DNA of 64,000 nucleotides from Streptomyces formicae (GTDB taxonomy: Bacteria; Actinomycetota; Actinomycetes; Streptomycetales; Streptomycetaceae), in assembly GCF_022647665.1 (NCBI RefSeq), contig NZ_CP071872.1:1-64000 (forward strand), in the 5' to 3' direction. The translations under genes and the position numbers were made by a program. The notes below the pieces were generated by a model, which made no database searches, was not told where the DNA came from, and saw only the letters and a program-made list of their open reading frames with translations. This document shows, in pieces, positions 29,325-38,896 of the stretch (positions within the stretch are counted from its first letter, which is position 1; each line of letters opens with the position of its first letter).

Positions 29325-30065
29325 GTGTCCTCGTCAGCCCCGGCTCCGGCTTCTCCGCGGCCTGTTCGCGTGTTGCTGGTGGAGGACGACGATCTGATGC
29401 GCCGGTCCTTCGCCGTCGCCCTGGAGCGCTACGGCTACGAGATGGCGGCCGCGGCTGACGGTCTTGCGGGGCTTGAGCTCTTCCGCGAGGAGAGCTTCGA
29501 CCTGCTGATTCTGGACGTGATGCTGCCCGGTCTGGACGGGATCGGCCTGTGCCGCCGAGTCAGGGAGACCAGCCTGGTGCCGGTCCTGATGATGTCCGCT
29601 CGCGGTGACGGGCTCGACGTCGTCGCCGGCCTGGAGGCCGGGGCGGACGACTATGTGGTCAAACCCGTGGACACCTACGTGCTCGTGGCACGCATCCGCT
29701 CGCTGCTGCGGAGGGCGACCTACGCGCCCGCCCCGGGGCCCGAGCGGGCCGAGGGCGACGGGCCGTCACCGTCCGGGGCGGAGTTGCTGGTCTTCGGGGA
29801 CCTGGCCATCGACACCGGCGGCATGGAGGTGTCCGTCTCCGGAAGCCCGGTGGCGCTGACCCCGACCGAACTCAAGGTGCTGCTGGAATTCGCCGCCCAC
29901 CCGGGCATCGTGCTGCAGCGGCACACGCTGCTCCGCAACGTCTGGGAGTACGGCTGGGACGGCGACAGCCGGGTCGTGGACCTGTGTGTGCAGCGGCTGC
30001 GCAGGAAACTGGGCCGGGACCGGATCGAGACGGTCCGTGGTTTCGGCTACAAGCTCAGGCGCTGA
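29325..30065 (+). CDS. OmpR-family response regulator
   Basis: A 246-residue two-component regulator. The receiver domain has acidic residues in VEDDD, phosphoacceptor D64 in LILDVMLPGLDG and lysine in DDYVVKPVD. The C-terminal winged helix is intact (LTPTELKVLLEFAAHPGIV … VVDLCVQRLRRKLG … VRGFGYKL). The GTG at 29325 follows AGGAG by 10 bp, so I prefer it to the long upstream extension. The partner kinase starts 5 bp after its stop, and an ABC exporter follows. The design resembles CseB- and VanR-type cell-envelope regulators, which is only an analogy. Confidence 0.92.
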   Translation: MSSSAPAPASPRPVRVLLVEDDDLMRRSFAVALERYGYEMAAAADGLAGLELFREESFDLLILDVMLPGLDGIGLCRRVRETSLVPVLMMSARGDGLDVVAGLEAGADDYVVKPVDTYVLVARIRSLLRRATYAPAPGPERAEGDGPSPSGAELLVFGDLAIDTGGMEVSVSGSPVALTPTELKVLLEFAAHPGIVLQRHTLLRNVWEYGWDGDSRVVDLCVQRLRRKLGRDRIETVRGFGYKLRR

Positions 30066-30070
30066 GGCCG

Positions 30071-31384
30071 GTGCATCCATTCTCTCCCCTACAGCCGGCC
30101 CGGGTGTCCCTGCGCTGGAAGATCGCCGCGCTGGCCGCGACCACGGCTTGCCTGGTCGTGGCGGCGGTAGGCGTGCTGGTGCACGTGTGGACCGCGAAGG
30201 ACATCCGTTCCCGAGCCGAAGCACAGGCCTTCAACAGCGTGTACTCGGCCGTGGACACCTATCGGCGCACTGGAACCCTTTCGGATGGTGCGGAACTTGA
30301 TCCGGCGGGGCTGCCCGTCACCCTGCGGCACCCGGCCGACGGCCTCCGGCACACGGCCTACGACGGGCGCGTCAACGGGAATGTGGGGCCGAGCGTCTGG
30401 GCCGCACAGCGCGTCGCCGGTCCGGGGAGTCCGGTGCTGGCCATCCAGGTCAACATGAGCACGGAACTCCACGACCTGCGCCGGCTCGACGCGAGCATGG
30501 CGGTGGCCTCGCTGGTCGCCCTCGCGGCGGCCGTGCCCCTGGCGGTCTACGGAGCCGGGCTGCTGGGCCGCCGGCTGCAGCGGGTCTCCGAGACCGCGCG
30601 CCGGATCTCCGCCGGGGACCTGGATGCCCGGACCGGGCCCACCAAAGGCCGCGACGAGGTGGCTGGGATCGCCGCCACCGTCGATCTCATGGCCGACAGT
30701 CTCGGCCGACGGCTGCGTACCGAGCGTCAGTTCACTGCGGACGTTGCCCACGAGCTGCGCACCCCTGTCGGTGGTCTGCTGGCCACCGCCGACCTGCTGC
30801 CGCCCGGTGAGACGGAGGATCTGCTCCGGGCCCGGGTGCGCGATCTGCGCGGCCTGGTCGAGGACCTCCTGGAGATTTCCCGCCTCGACGCCGGAGCCGA
30901 ACAGCCGGTCCGCGCCCGTGTCCCGCTCGACGCGGTCGTCTCCGAGGCCGTGGCGCGCACCGGCCTCGACACCGAGGTCACCGTCACGACGTGCGATGAG
31001 GCCGTACAGACCGTGGAGACCGACCCGCGCCGCCTCGAACGGATCGTCAGCAACCTTCTCGTCAACGCCCATCGGCACGGAAACACCCCGGTGCGGGTCA
31101 CTGTCGAGGACCGTAAGGTCGTCGTGCGCGACCACGGCCCCGGCTTTCCCCCGGACCTGCTGCGCCACGGGCCGCGTCGCTTCCACACGGGTGCGGCGGA
31201 GCGCGGCTCGGGCCACGGCCTGGGCCTGACCATCGCCCTGGGCCAGGCCCGGCTCCTCGGCGCCGAACTGCGCCTGGACAACGCCCCGGACGGCGGCGCC
31301 GTCGCCACCCTGCGCCTGCCGAACCGACCGCCCGCACTGCAGAACTGCTACGAAGCAGAGCGGACACCGATGCACGGCGGCTGA
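30071..31384 (+). CDS. Sensor histidine kinase (HAMP)
   Basis: A 437-residue membrane kinase with a first span at about residues 15–37 (IAALAATTACLVVAAVGVLV), an extracytoplasmic sensor of ~110 residues and a second span (MAVASLVALAAAVPLAVYGAG). A HAMP segment follows, then H~226 in FTADVAHELRTPVGG and the ATPase N, G1 and G2 boxes (RIVSNLLVNAHRH; VVRDHGPGFP; GSGHGLGL). The GTG at 30071 is close behind the regulator; a second GTG at 30101 is possible. A decayed relative of its ATPase domain lies 2 kb upstream. It probably senses an envelope signal and controls the adjacent exporter. Confidence 0.9.
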   Translation: MHPFSPLQPARVSLRWKIAALAATTACLVVAAVGVLVHVWTAKDIRSRAEAQAFNSVYSAVDTYRRTGTLSDGAELDPAGLPVTLRHPADGLRHTAYDGRVNGNVGPSVWAAQRVAGPGSPVLAIQVNMSTELHDLRRLDASMAVASLVALAAAVPLAVYGAGLLGRRLQRVSETARRISAGDLDARTGPTKGRDEVAGIAATVDLMADSLGRRLRTERQFTADVAHELRTPVGGLLATADLLPPGETEDLLRARVRDLRGLVEDLLEISRLDAGAEQPVRARVPLDAVVSEAVARTGLDTEVTVTTCDEAVQTVETDPRRLERIVSNLLVNAHRHGNTPVRVTVEDRKVVVRDHGPGFPPDLLRHGPRRFHTGAAERGSGHGLGLTIALGQARLLGAELRLDNAPDGGAVATLRLPNRPPALQNCYEAERTPMHGG

Positions 31385-31450
31385 GGACCCGATACGTCCC
31401 CCGGACACCCTTCAAAGTGCACCCTTCCGCACCCGAAGAGGAGTCCCCCT

Positions 31451-32242
31451 GTGACCGCCCACCCCCTTGACGCGCCCGACACGCTCGCGCCGTACGCGAC
31501 GCCCGGGATTGCCGCCGCCATCACCGGCTTGTCGAAGGTCTACGGCCGCGGCGACACCCGTGTCGTCGCCCTGGACCAGGTCAGCATCGCCTTCCGGGAG
31601 GGCGAGTTCACCGCGATCATGGGCCCCTCCGGCTCCGGCAAGTCCACCCTGATGCACTGCGCAGCCGGGCTCGACTCGATCAGCTCCGGCTCCGTCCGCA
31701 TCGGCACCACCGAACTGAGCACGCTGAACGACCGGCAGCTGACCCAGCTGCGCCGCGACCGGATCGGCTTCATCTTCCAGGCGTTCAACCTGCTGCCCAC
31801 GCTGACCGCCCTTGAGAACATCACGCTGCCGCTGACCATCGCCGGCCGCCGCCCCGACCGGCAGTGGCTGGACCGCGTGGTCTCCATGGTCGGCCTCTCC
31901 CAGCGCCTTGACCACCGCCCCAGCCAGTTGTCCGGCGGGCAGCAGCAGCGCGTCGCGGTGGCCCGCGCCCTGGTCTCTCGGCCCGCGATCGTCTTCGGCG
32001 ACGAACCCACCGGCAACCTCGACTCCCGCGCCGGGGCTGAGGTCCTCGGCTTCCTGCGCGACTCGGTGCGCGAGCTGGGCCAGACCGTGGTCATGGTCAC
32101 CCACGACCCCGTCGCCGCCGGATACGCGGACCGCGTGGTCTTCCTTGCCGACGGCCGCCTGGTCGACGAGATGGCGCATCCCACCCCGGACCGGGTCCTG
32201 GACCTGATGAAGAGCCTCGACACCCGCCCACGCACCAGCTGA
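31451..32242 (+). CDS. ABC transporter ATP-binding protein (MacB/LolD type)
   Basis: A 263-residue ATPase with Walker A GPSGSGKST, Q-loop FQAFNLLPTLTALEN, signature LSGGQQQRVA, Walker B AIVFGDEPTGNLDS and the switch histidine in VMVTHD. The subfamily pairs with FtsX-like permeases and drives export or lipoprotein/peptide removal rather than import. The next gene, 116 bp downstream, encodes that permease. It follows the two-component system in the same direction, a common layout for antimicrobial-peptide or envelope-stress modules. Confidence 0.93.
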   Translation: MTAHPLDAPDTLAPYATPGIAAAITGLSKVYGRGDTRVVALDQVSIAFREGEFTAIMGPSGSGKSTLMHCAAGLDSISSGSVRIGTTELSTLNDRQLTQLRRDRIGFIFQAFNLLPTLTALENITLPLTIAGRRPDRQWLDRVVSMVGLSQRLDHRPSQLSGGQQQRVAVARALVSRPAIVFGDEPTGNLDSRAGAEVLGFLRDSVRELGQTVVMVTHDPVAAGYADRVVFLADGRLVDEMAHPTPDRVLDLMKSLDTRPRTS

Positions 32243-32358
32243 CCGTCCCCCACCTCAGCCGAACCGCTGTCGCGCCGAGGTAGGCCGCCGTCTCCTCCTG
32301 TACCGAACCAGCCATCCGCTCGCGCCCGTCGAGCCCTCCTCCCAGGATTCGCATCCCC

Positions 32359-34938
32359 ATGTTCCGTACCGCCCTGCGCAACGTCCTCGCGCACAAGGCC
32401 CGTCTGGCCATGACCGTTCTCGCGGTCTGCCTGGGTGTCGCGTTCGTCTGCGGCACCCTCGTCTTCGCCGATTCCTCTGCCGCGGCGTACCGCGCCGCCG
32501 CGTCGAAGAACTTCGCGGACATCGCGGTCACCGTGATGCCGAAGGACCCCCCACCGGGGGCCGTCGCGGACCAAAACACCACCGTGCTCGACGACGCACT
32601 CGCGAGGAAACTGGCCGACGTACCCCGTGTGGCCGCCGTGCGTCCGTCGGTCGACGGCTCGGCCGTCATGAACGCGGCGGACGGGGCTCCGCTACGGGCC
32701 GACAAGGCGTGGACGAACCTGGGCGCCGCCTACGTACCTGGCAAGGACGGCAAGGACGACCGCTACCCGCTGGTCAAGGGCCACGCTCCACTGAACGGCG
32801 ATGAGCTCGCCGTGGACAGCGGCACCGCCGCCGCCGGCCACTTCAGCATCGGCGACATGATCACGCTGGCCACCGACGGCCCGGTCATGACCAAGCGACT
32901 CGTCGGCATCGTCACCACCGGGGACACCCGGGTGACCGCCGGCGGCACCCTCGCCCTGTTCGGCAAGGAGACCGCCCAGCGGCTGTTCGCGTCCCCCGGC
33001 CACTACACCAGCATCGACCTGTCTGCCGCGCCCGGAACCGACCAGTTCGAGCTGTCCCGCCAGGTGACCGACGTACTCCCGGCCGACCGGGCCGAGGCCG
33101 TCACGGGTACCGCCCAGGCCAACCAGCAGGCCGTGTACGTAGACACTCTGACCAGGGGCTACGAGAAGCTGCCGATGGTCTTCGCCGGCGTCTCGCTGTT
33201 CATCGGCTCGTTCCTCGTCGTGAACACCTTCACCATGCTCGTGACGCGGCGCACCCGCGAGATCGCGCTGTTGCGGGCGATCGGCGCCGCTCGTCGCCAG
33301 GTGGTCCGTTCCGTCCTTCTGGAGGCCCTCCTCATCGGCCTCGCCGCATCGGCGGCCGGGTTCCTGGTCGGCCTCGGTATCGCCTCCGTACTGCCCTACG
33401 TCCTGAGCACCGCCGGGGACGGACTGCCCACCGGGCCCCTGGTGATCGGCCTGCGTCCCGTCGTGGCGGCGTTCGGCGTGGGCGTGGGTGTCACGGTGCT
33501 CGCCGCGTGGCTGCCGTCCCGCAGGGCGGCGAAGGTCGCGCCCATCGAGGCGATGCGCTCGGTCGAGCAGCAGCCCTCCGCCACCCGGTCTCGGTGGCGC
33601 GGTGTGGCGGGGCTTGCCCTCCTCGTCCTCGGCGCCGGTCTGCTGGTGTCGCTCACGGGGGCCAAGGACGCCTCGGTGGAGAACCTGCAGAGCGCCATGC
33701 TCGGCTGCGGCGTCCTCGTCGTCGCGATGATCGTGCTGGCGCCACTGCTCGCCGCCCCCGTGATCCGGCTGACCGGACGCCTCACCGGCCGCTTCGGGGT
33801 CATCGGTCATCTCGCGAGGGAGAACGCGCTGCGTGACCCGCGGCGCACCGCGGCCACCGCCGCCACCTTGATGATCAGCACGGCTCTGGTCGCGGGGCTC
33901 GCCGTCATCGGGAACTCCACCGGGCAGGCCCTCGACCGCCAGGCCGCGGCCGGCCTCGGCGCCGACTACGTGATCAGCACCCGCACCCCCACGACCGGCA
34001 TCGACGCGGCCGCCGTACAGCGGGTGGCCGACATCCCTGGGGTGCGGACCGCCGCCGCCGTCACGGACTCCACGCTGTTCGTCGGCGGCAATGTCCGGCA
34101 GGTCTCCGGCGTCGACCCCGATGCCGTGGACGCCACCATGAAGCTCGACTTCGTCAGCGGCTCCCTGAGGGACCTCGGGCCGGGCCGGATCGCCGTCTCC
34201 AGCACCATCGCCCGGGAACACGGCGCGAGCGCGGGCGGCAGGCTCAACGCCCGCATGGGCCGGAACCAGGAGTTCAAGCAGTACACCGTCGTGGGCGTCT
34301 ACAAGGACAACCCGACTGCCCACGACGCGCTGGGCGCCCGCAGCGAGGTGCAGCAGAACAGCTTCAAGCCCGGCTCCGTCCAGCGGATCCTCGTCCGCAC
34401 CGAAGGCGGCCGCACCGACGGTGGCGCGACCTCGCAGACCACCGAGGAGCAGTTGCGCAATGCCGTGGGAAACAGCCCGCTGCTGAAGGTGCAGGACCGG
34501 AAGGAACTCGTTCGCGAGGCCGCCGGCACCGTGAGCGACCTGCTGACCCTGATGTACGGGCTGCTCGCCATCGGCATCGTGATCGCCTCGCTCGGCATTG
34601 TGAACACCCTGGCCATGTCGGTCTCGGAACGCACTCGCGAGATCGGCGTGCTGCGTGCCATCGGTATGGACAGCGCCGCCATCCGCAGGATGATCCGGCT
34701 GGAGTCGGTGACCGTCGCCGCGTTCGGCACACTCCTTGGCCTGGCGGGCGGGCTGTTCGGCGCCTGGGCGGTCGGTGCGCTGGCCAACGGCGCGGTGGAG
34801 CAGTACTCGCTGGCGCTGCCCTGGGGGACGCTGCTCCTGGTGTGCCTGCTGTCTCTCGCGATCGGCGCGGTCGCGGCTGCCCTCCCGGCCCGCCGGGCGG
34901 CCGCACTGAGCCCGCTCGAAGCCGTCGCGGAGGCGTGA
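32359..34938 (+). CDS. FtsX-like ABC transporter permease (two FtsX domains)
   Basis: An 859-residue membrane protein. An N-terminal span (ARLAMTVLAVCLGVAFVCGTLVF) is followed by a MacB-type periplasmic domain and a three-helix FtsX block (FAGVSLFIGSFLVVNTFTML … LLRAIGAARRQVVRSV … PLVIGLRP). A second copy of the arrangement starts near 33,820 and ends with LGIVNTLAMSVSERTREIGVLRAIG and a last span before ARRAAALSPLEAVAEA. The duplicated form is typical of actinobacterial exporters. It works with the ATPase encoded just upstream. Confidence 0.92.
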   Translation: MFRTALRNVLAHKARLAMTVLAVCLGVAFVCGTLVFADSSAAAYRAAASKNFADIAVTVMPKDPPPGAVADQNTTVLDDALARKLADVPRVAAVRPSVDGSAVMNAADGAPLRADKAWTNLGAAYVPGKDGKDDRYPLVKGHAPLNGDELAVDSGTAAAGHFSIGDMITLATDGPVMTKRLVGIVTTGDTRVTAGGTLALFGKETAQRLFASPGHYTSIDLSAAPGTDQFELSRQVTDVLPADRAEAVTGTAQANQQAVYVDTLTRGYEKLPMVFAGVSLFIGSFLVVNTFTMLVTRRTREIALLRAIGAARRQVVRSVLLEALLIGLAASAAGFLVGLGIASVLPYVLSTAGDGLPTGPLVIGLRPVVAAFGVGVGVTVLAAWLPSRRAAKVAPIEAMRSVEQQPSATRSRWRGVAGLALLVLGAGLLVSLTGAKDASVENLQSAMLGCGVLVVAMIVLAPLLAAPVIRLTGRLTGRFGVIGHLARENALRDPRRTAATAATLMISTALVAGLAVIGNSTGQALDRQAAAGLGADYVISTRTPTTGIDAAAVQRVADIPGVRTAAAVTDSTLFVGGNVRQVSGVDPDAVDATMKLDFVSGSLRDLGPGRIAVSSTIAREHGASAGGRLNARMGRNQEFKQYTVVGVYKDNPTAHDALGARSEVQQNSFKPGSVQRILVRTEGGRTDGGATSQTTEEQLRNAVGNSPLLKVQDRKELVREAAGTVSDLLTLMYGLLAIGIVIASLGIVNTLAMSVSERTREIGVLRAIGMDSAAIRRMIRLESVTVAAFGTLLGLAGGLFGAWAVGALANGAVEQYSLALPWGTLLLVCLLSLAIGAVAAALPARRAAALSPLEAVAEA

Positions 34939-35035
34939 TGCACGGCGAGAACGGTCGCTGCGCCATCGAGGTTGCCCGCTGACACCGCCTGCTGTGCGCT
35001 CGGGCATTGGCCGTCGAGGTCCTCATGCCGAGCGC

Positions 35036-35974
35036 TCATGGCAACAGGTCGTCTGACGCCGCGGTCGCGTTGTGGTGGGCGCGGATGAGCGCGATCACGG
35101 TGCCGGCGGTGCGGTCGAGGTAGCTGCGGCCATCGGGCGGCCACGCCTTCGGGCTGATGTAGCTGCGCGGTCCGACGTGGGTGGCCGGATCGAGCCGATG
35201 CACGGTGATCTTCCCGGCGCGGCAGGCCCGGTTCCATGCGCTGCTGCGGAACAGCCGCCAGCGCTGGGGGAAGATCCAGGTGCCGACCCGTTCGATCCGG
35301 TCGCTCGCACTGGTCAGCCGGTGCAAGTGCTCGGCATGGGTGAGGTCGTTGGCGCCGTTGTGGAACCCGCCGAGCGTGATCAGCAGCAGCGGGGAGCGCA
35401 GCTGTGCGTGCAGTCCGTCAACCGCGCCGGTGGCGACCTGCGCGCCGCCGCTGTAGCTGAGCAGCACGACGGGGATACCGCTGTCGGGCCGGTAGCCGGC
35501 GAGCCGGAGCTGAGTGGCGATCTGGGAGCCGACGGCCCGGTTGTACAGGGGGCGGTACCGGTGGTCGGCGGCGACGAAGATCTGCATGACGTTGTGCAGG
35601 AACAGCACCAGCCCGGCGTGGCGGCGCAGCCAAGCCCACACCGGCCGATCGGCGAGCGGGTCGGCGAGCGGTGAGTAGGGCTGCACCTGACCCAGCACGC
35701 GCAGCTCCGGTGCTCCGGCGATCAGGGCCTTGACCAGCGCGCCACCGTCGCGGCTGTCGTGGACGCGACGTTTCCCGATGCCGTCCAGGTAGACCAGGTA
35801 GGCATCCGGGGGACTGTCAGGGGCCGCGCCCCGGGCATAAGGCACGCCCTTCGGGAGCTCGGTGGCAGGGGCCCGCCAGCCGGCGCCGTAGGCCAGCACT
35901 TCGTAGCGGGCCAGCAGAGCTTCGGCGAGCAGGGCCGGCCCGAGCCCGCCGGCCCAGAGCAGGAAACCGTTCAT
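35036..35974 (-). CDS. Alpha/beta-hydrolase-like protein of the patatin/glycosyltransferase operon
   Basis: A 312-residue protein. The strand-elbow IPVVLLSYSGGAQVATGAV looks like the nucleophile region of an alpha/beta hydrolase (S-x-SGG), and PLLLITLGGFHNG and LDPATHVGPRSYI follow in the places of acid and histidine. The N-terminus (MNGFLLWAGGLGPALLAEALL) is hydrophobic but not a clear signal peptide; one membrane segment (LRRHAGLVLFLHNVMQIF) may exist. The substrate is unknown. Its ATG overlaps the stop of the membrane-protein gene by 4 bp. It is the last gene of a four-gene operon. Confidence 0.6.
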   Translation of the reverse strand: MNGFLLWAGGLGPALLAEALLARYEVLAYGAGWRAPATELPKGVPYARGAAPDSPPDAYLVYLDGIGKRRVHDSRDGGALVKALIAGAPELRVLGQVQPYSPLADPLADRPVWAWLRRHAGLVLFLHNVMQIFVAADHRYRPLYNRAVGSQIATQLRLAGYRPDSGIPVVLLSYSGGAQVATGAVDGLHAQLRSPLLLITLGGFHNGANDLTHAEHLHRLTSASDRIERVGTWIFPQRWRLFRSSAWNRACRAGKITVHRLDPATHVGPRSYISPKAWPPDGRSYLDRTAGTVIALIRAHHNATAASDDLLP

Positions 35975-36456
35975 GCGACCGCCTCCGGCGCCCCGGTCGC
36001 ACCGATCCTCCCGACCAGACGCCGAACGCCCTCCACGGTGACACCGAGCCCGGTCCCGGCGACGGCCAGACAACCGGCGGCGCCCCACCATCCCAGCCCG
36101 CTCGCCGCGGCGAGCGGTCCGGCCAGGCCGGCCCCGACCCCCACGAAGAGCAGCAGGTGGAGCAGGGGCCCGAGCAGCGGGAACGCGAGGACGGCAGAGA
36201 GCGCCAGCGGGGCGAGCAGGCCCGGTGTCCACGCCAAGCCGTCGCCCGGCGGCGGAGAGGACAGCAGCAGCTCGGCCAGGGTCCATGAGGTCAGCGGCCA
36301 CAGCGCGAGCACGGCAGCCTCGACGAGGCCACCGGTCAGCAGCAGCGCGACCGCGGATCTCCGCGACACCCCGGGCCGGCGTGCCACCACAGGCAGGATG
36401 CGCCCGACGGCCTCCGACAGCCCGGCGAGCAGCAGCAGGACGGCGACGGATGACAT
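35971..36456 (-). CDS. Integral membrane protein of unknown function
   Basis: About 161 residues with four hydrophobic segments (VAVLLLLAGLSEAVGRI; AVALLLTGGLVEAAVLALWPL; LLAPLALSAVLAFPLLGPLLHLLLF; WGAAGCLAVAGTGLGV). No family recognised. The start is ATG 36456 or the GTG just before it, which abuts the glycosyltransferase stop. Its end overlaps the hydrolase gene by 4 bp, so all are translationally coupled. Confidence 0.7.
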   Translation of the reverse strand: MSSVAVLLLLAGLSEAVGRILPVVARRPGVSRRSAVALLLTGGLVEAAVLALWPLTSWTLAELLLSSPPPGDGLAWTPGLLAPLALSAVLAFPLLGPLLHLLLFVGVGAGLAGPLAAASGLGWWGAAGCLAVAGTGLGVTVEGVRRLVGRIGATGAPEAVA

Positions 36457-36459
36457 CAC

Positions 36460-37683
36460 TCAGCCTCGCTGTGACGGGTCGACGGGAGCCGACCGGCCGA
36501 CCGGGCCGGACGCACTCAGGTACTGCTCGACCTCGTCGGCGGCGCGCCGGTATCCACCCGCCTCGTGCTGGGCGGCTCGCAAAGTGGTCGCGGCTGCCCG
36601 GAACCGGGGCTCGTCGAGCAGGCGCCGGGCGAGGGCACGCACGGAGCCCTCGGCGACGTCCTGGGTACGGATCGACAGACCGGCGCCGAGCTCGACGACG
36701 CGGCGGGCCACCATCGGCTGGTCAGCGCCCTGCGGGACCACCAGCACCGGAACCCCGGCGTACATGGCCTCGTTGACGCTGTTCATCCCGCCGTGGGTGA
36801 CGAACAGCGCAGTGCGGGCCAGTACTTCCGGTTGCGGTACGAAGCGGCGGGCGAGCACGTTGGCCGGCAGTGGACCCAGTGCGGCGGGGTCGGTCTGTCC
36901 GGTGGAGACGACCACGGTGCCGCCCAGCGGGGCGAGCGCGGTGGCGAAGCTGCGCAACAGCTGCGGGACGGCGGTGAACACCGTGCCCAGCGAGGCGTAC
37001 AGCACCGGGCCCTGCAGCCGGTCGGCCGGGAACGACGGGTCGACCCGACGGGCGCCGATGCTGGGCCCGACGAACCGGTAGGACTGGTCGAAGTCCTCGA
37101 CGGCGGGCTGGAACGCCCGTGACGTGTAAACCAGATTGAGCGGCTGGCGGATGTTCCCCAGGTCGAGCGGGGGCAGCCCACGCGTGTCGAACCGGCGGTG
37201 CAGCCCCCAGCGTGCCCGCAGATATCCCTGGAGGCTGCGGGGCCGGGCCGTCGCCGCGGCCAGCAGTTCCCACGAGCCGCGGGTGGGGCTGGGCACATGC
37301 CGGTTGAACGCAAACGTGGTGAAGGAGGCGGCCGCCGGCACGCCGAGTTCGCGGGCGGCGACCGCGCCCCACGGACAGGCGTTGTCGTGGACGATCAGGT
37401 CGGGCCGGACGCGGCGCAGGTCGGTGAGCACAGCGGGCAGCAAGCGGACGGTGGTGCGCGCGAGCCCCTCCACCAGCGTGACCGGCGTCGGCGGATCGGG
37501 GAGCGGTTGCTCGCCCCCGGGGTAGAGGCACACCGTCGCGCCGGTGGCCGCGATCTGCTCGCGGAACGCGGGCGAGGTGTAGTACGTGACGGAGTGGCCA
37601 CGCCGGACGAGCTCGGCCACGATCGGCAGCGTCGGGTTGACGCGTCCGTGCATGGCGATGTTGAGGAACGCGATGGTGCTCAC
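36460..37683 (-). CDS. Macrolide/MGT-type glycosyltransferase (GT1, GT-B fold)
   Basis: A 407-residue glycosyltransferase. The N-terminal acceptor domain starts MSTIAFLNIAMHGRVNPTLPIVAELVRRGHSV. The C-terminal nucleotide-sugar domain has VVVSTGQTDP, FVPQPEVLARTALFVTHGGMNSVNEAMYAGVPVLVVPQGADQ and LGAGL. The HGGMNS…P…DQ stretch is the UDP/TDP-sugar signature of the macrolide, flavonoid and glycolipid transferase family. The GTG start overlaps the patatin stop by 4 bp. An acceptor that is a lipid or small molecule is likely; the sequence does not say which. Confidence 0.88.
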   Translation of the reverse strand: MSTIAFLNIAMHGRVNPTLPIVAELVRRGHSVTYYTSPAFREQIAATGATVCLYPGGEQPLPDPPTPVTLVEGLARTTVRLLPAVLTDLRRVRPDLIVHDNACPWGAVAARELGVPAAASFTTFAFNRHVPSPTRGSWELLAAATARPRSLQGYLRARWGLHRRFDTRGLPPLDLGNIRQPLNLVYTSRAFQPAVEDFDQSYRFVGPSIGARRVDPSFPADRLQGPVLYASLGTVFTAVPQLLRSFATALAPLGGTVVVSTGQTDPAALGPLPANVLARRFVPQPEVLARTALFVTHGGMNSVNEAMYAGVPVLVVPQGADQPMVARRVVELGAGLSIRTQDVAEGSVRALARRLLDEPRFRAAATTLRAAQHEAGGYRRAADEVEQYLSASGPVGRSAPVDPSQRG

Positions 37684-38654
37684 AGGGTGACTCCCGTTAC
37701 GGAAGAGGACGAGGAAGCCGATGCGCCGCACGGACCGGTCGCCGACGCCGGAGGATCGTCGACCCGGTACAGGCCCGGTCCGTTGATGCGCAGTCCGTCG
37801 AGAAAGCGCCCCGCCGTGAGGGAGGCGGTGCTGATCAGCCGCTGCGAATGGCCGAAGTCCCACGGGGAGGGCCAGGCGTCGATGCCGGTCGGCAGCACGA
37901 CGGTCGGGATGTGCTCGGACACCTCGCGAAGGTCGCGCTCGATCTGGTGGCGCAACAGCAGCAGCCCGGCCCTGGAGGCGATCTCCCTGGCACGTCGGCG
38001 CGGGACGACCGGGCTCAGCGGCGAGCTCTCCGGCCCGCTCGACACGACCACCACGCTGGCTGCCCCGGCGTGCAGGGCTGCCAGTACCGGGACGTAGGCG
38101 ATCACCCCGCCGTCGACGAGCGTCCGGCCCTCGCGTTCCACCGGGGGCAGCATCCCGGGAATGGCCGCGCTGGCCAGCAGCGCGGCCTCGAGGTCCCCGT
38201 GGTCGAGCAACGCCGGAGCCCCGGTGACCAGGTCCATGGCCACCGCGGTGAACGGGACCGCCAACTGCTCGATCCGCGACGGCAGTCCGGCCCGGGCGAT
38301 CAGCCGACGCAGGCCGCGATCGGTGAAGATGCTGGCACGTGAGGAGAGGTAGCCGAGCGGATACACCTCACGGCGACGCAACCTGGTCCACACGTGGTCC
38401 AGCCACGGCGCGGCCCTGTCGGGGTGGGCGGCCGCGATTGCCCCGTTGAGGGCGCCCACTGACGTTCCGATGATCATGTCCGGGACGAATCGGCGCTGCT
38501 CCAGCGCGTACCCGACACCGACATGCGCCGCACCGAGCACACCACCGGCGCCCACCACGACGGCCACGGGACGGGGCAGGGCGTGCAAGCCCACCGACGT
38601 CAGATCGTCGGGCGACTGGCTCGAGACTGATCGCCGGCGATGAGCAACCATCAT
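37680..38654 (-). CDS. Patatin-like phospholipase
   Basis: A 324-residue enzyme with a Ser–Asp dyad. The oxyanion loop is GAGGVLGAAHVG, the nucleophile motif MIIGTSVGALNGAIA and the aspartate in LVDGGVIAYVPV. The family hydrolyses acyl chains from phospholipids or other esters. The ATG at 38654 follows a very good AAGGAGGTGG site, and this is the first gene of the operon patatin–glycosyltransferase–membrane protein–hydrolase. There is no signal peptide. Confidence 0.88.
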   Translation of the reverse strand: MMVAHRRRSVSSQSPDDLTSVGLHALPRPVAVVVGAGGVLGAAHVGVGYALEQRRFVPDMIIGTSVGALNGAIAAAHPDRAAPWLDHVWTRLRRREVYPLGYLSSRASIFTDRGLRRLIARAGLPSRIEQLAVPFTAVAMDLVTGAPALLDHGDLEAALLASAAIPGMLPPVEREGRTLVDGGVIAYVPVLAALHAGAASVVVVSSGPESSPLSPVVPRRRAREIASRAGLLLLRHQIERDLREVSEHIPTVVLPTGIDAWPSPWDFGHSQRLISTASLTAGRFLDGLRINGPGLYRVDDPPASATGPCGASASSSSSVTGVTL

Positions 38655-38896
38655 GGTCCACCTCCTTCACCACGGCGCCGAACGGGAGTGGTTCTCGTAC
38701 TAGGACCGGGCGGCCCCCCGATCTGTGACAGCGCCGACCAGGTGTCACGCCTCATCCGGTGGGCGTTCCGGCACGGGAGTCCGCGCACGCGCGCGTCTCG
38801 GTGCGACTGTCACTCATGAGGTGCTGGAGCTTTGTCACGTTTTCCAGCTCTAAATTGACGAATGGGTAGCTTTGAGGAGATAGGAGACTGGCGCCA

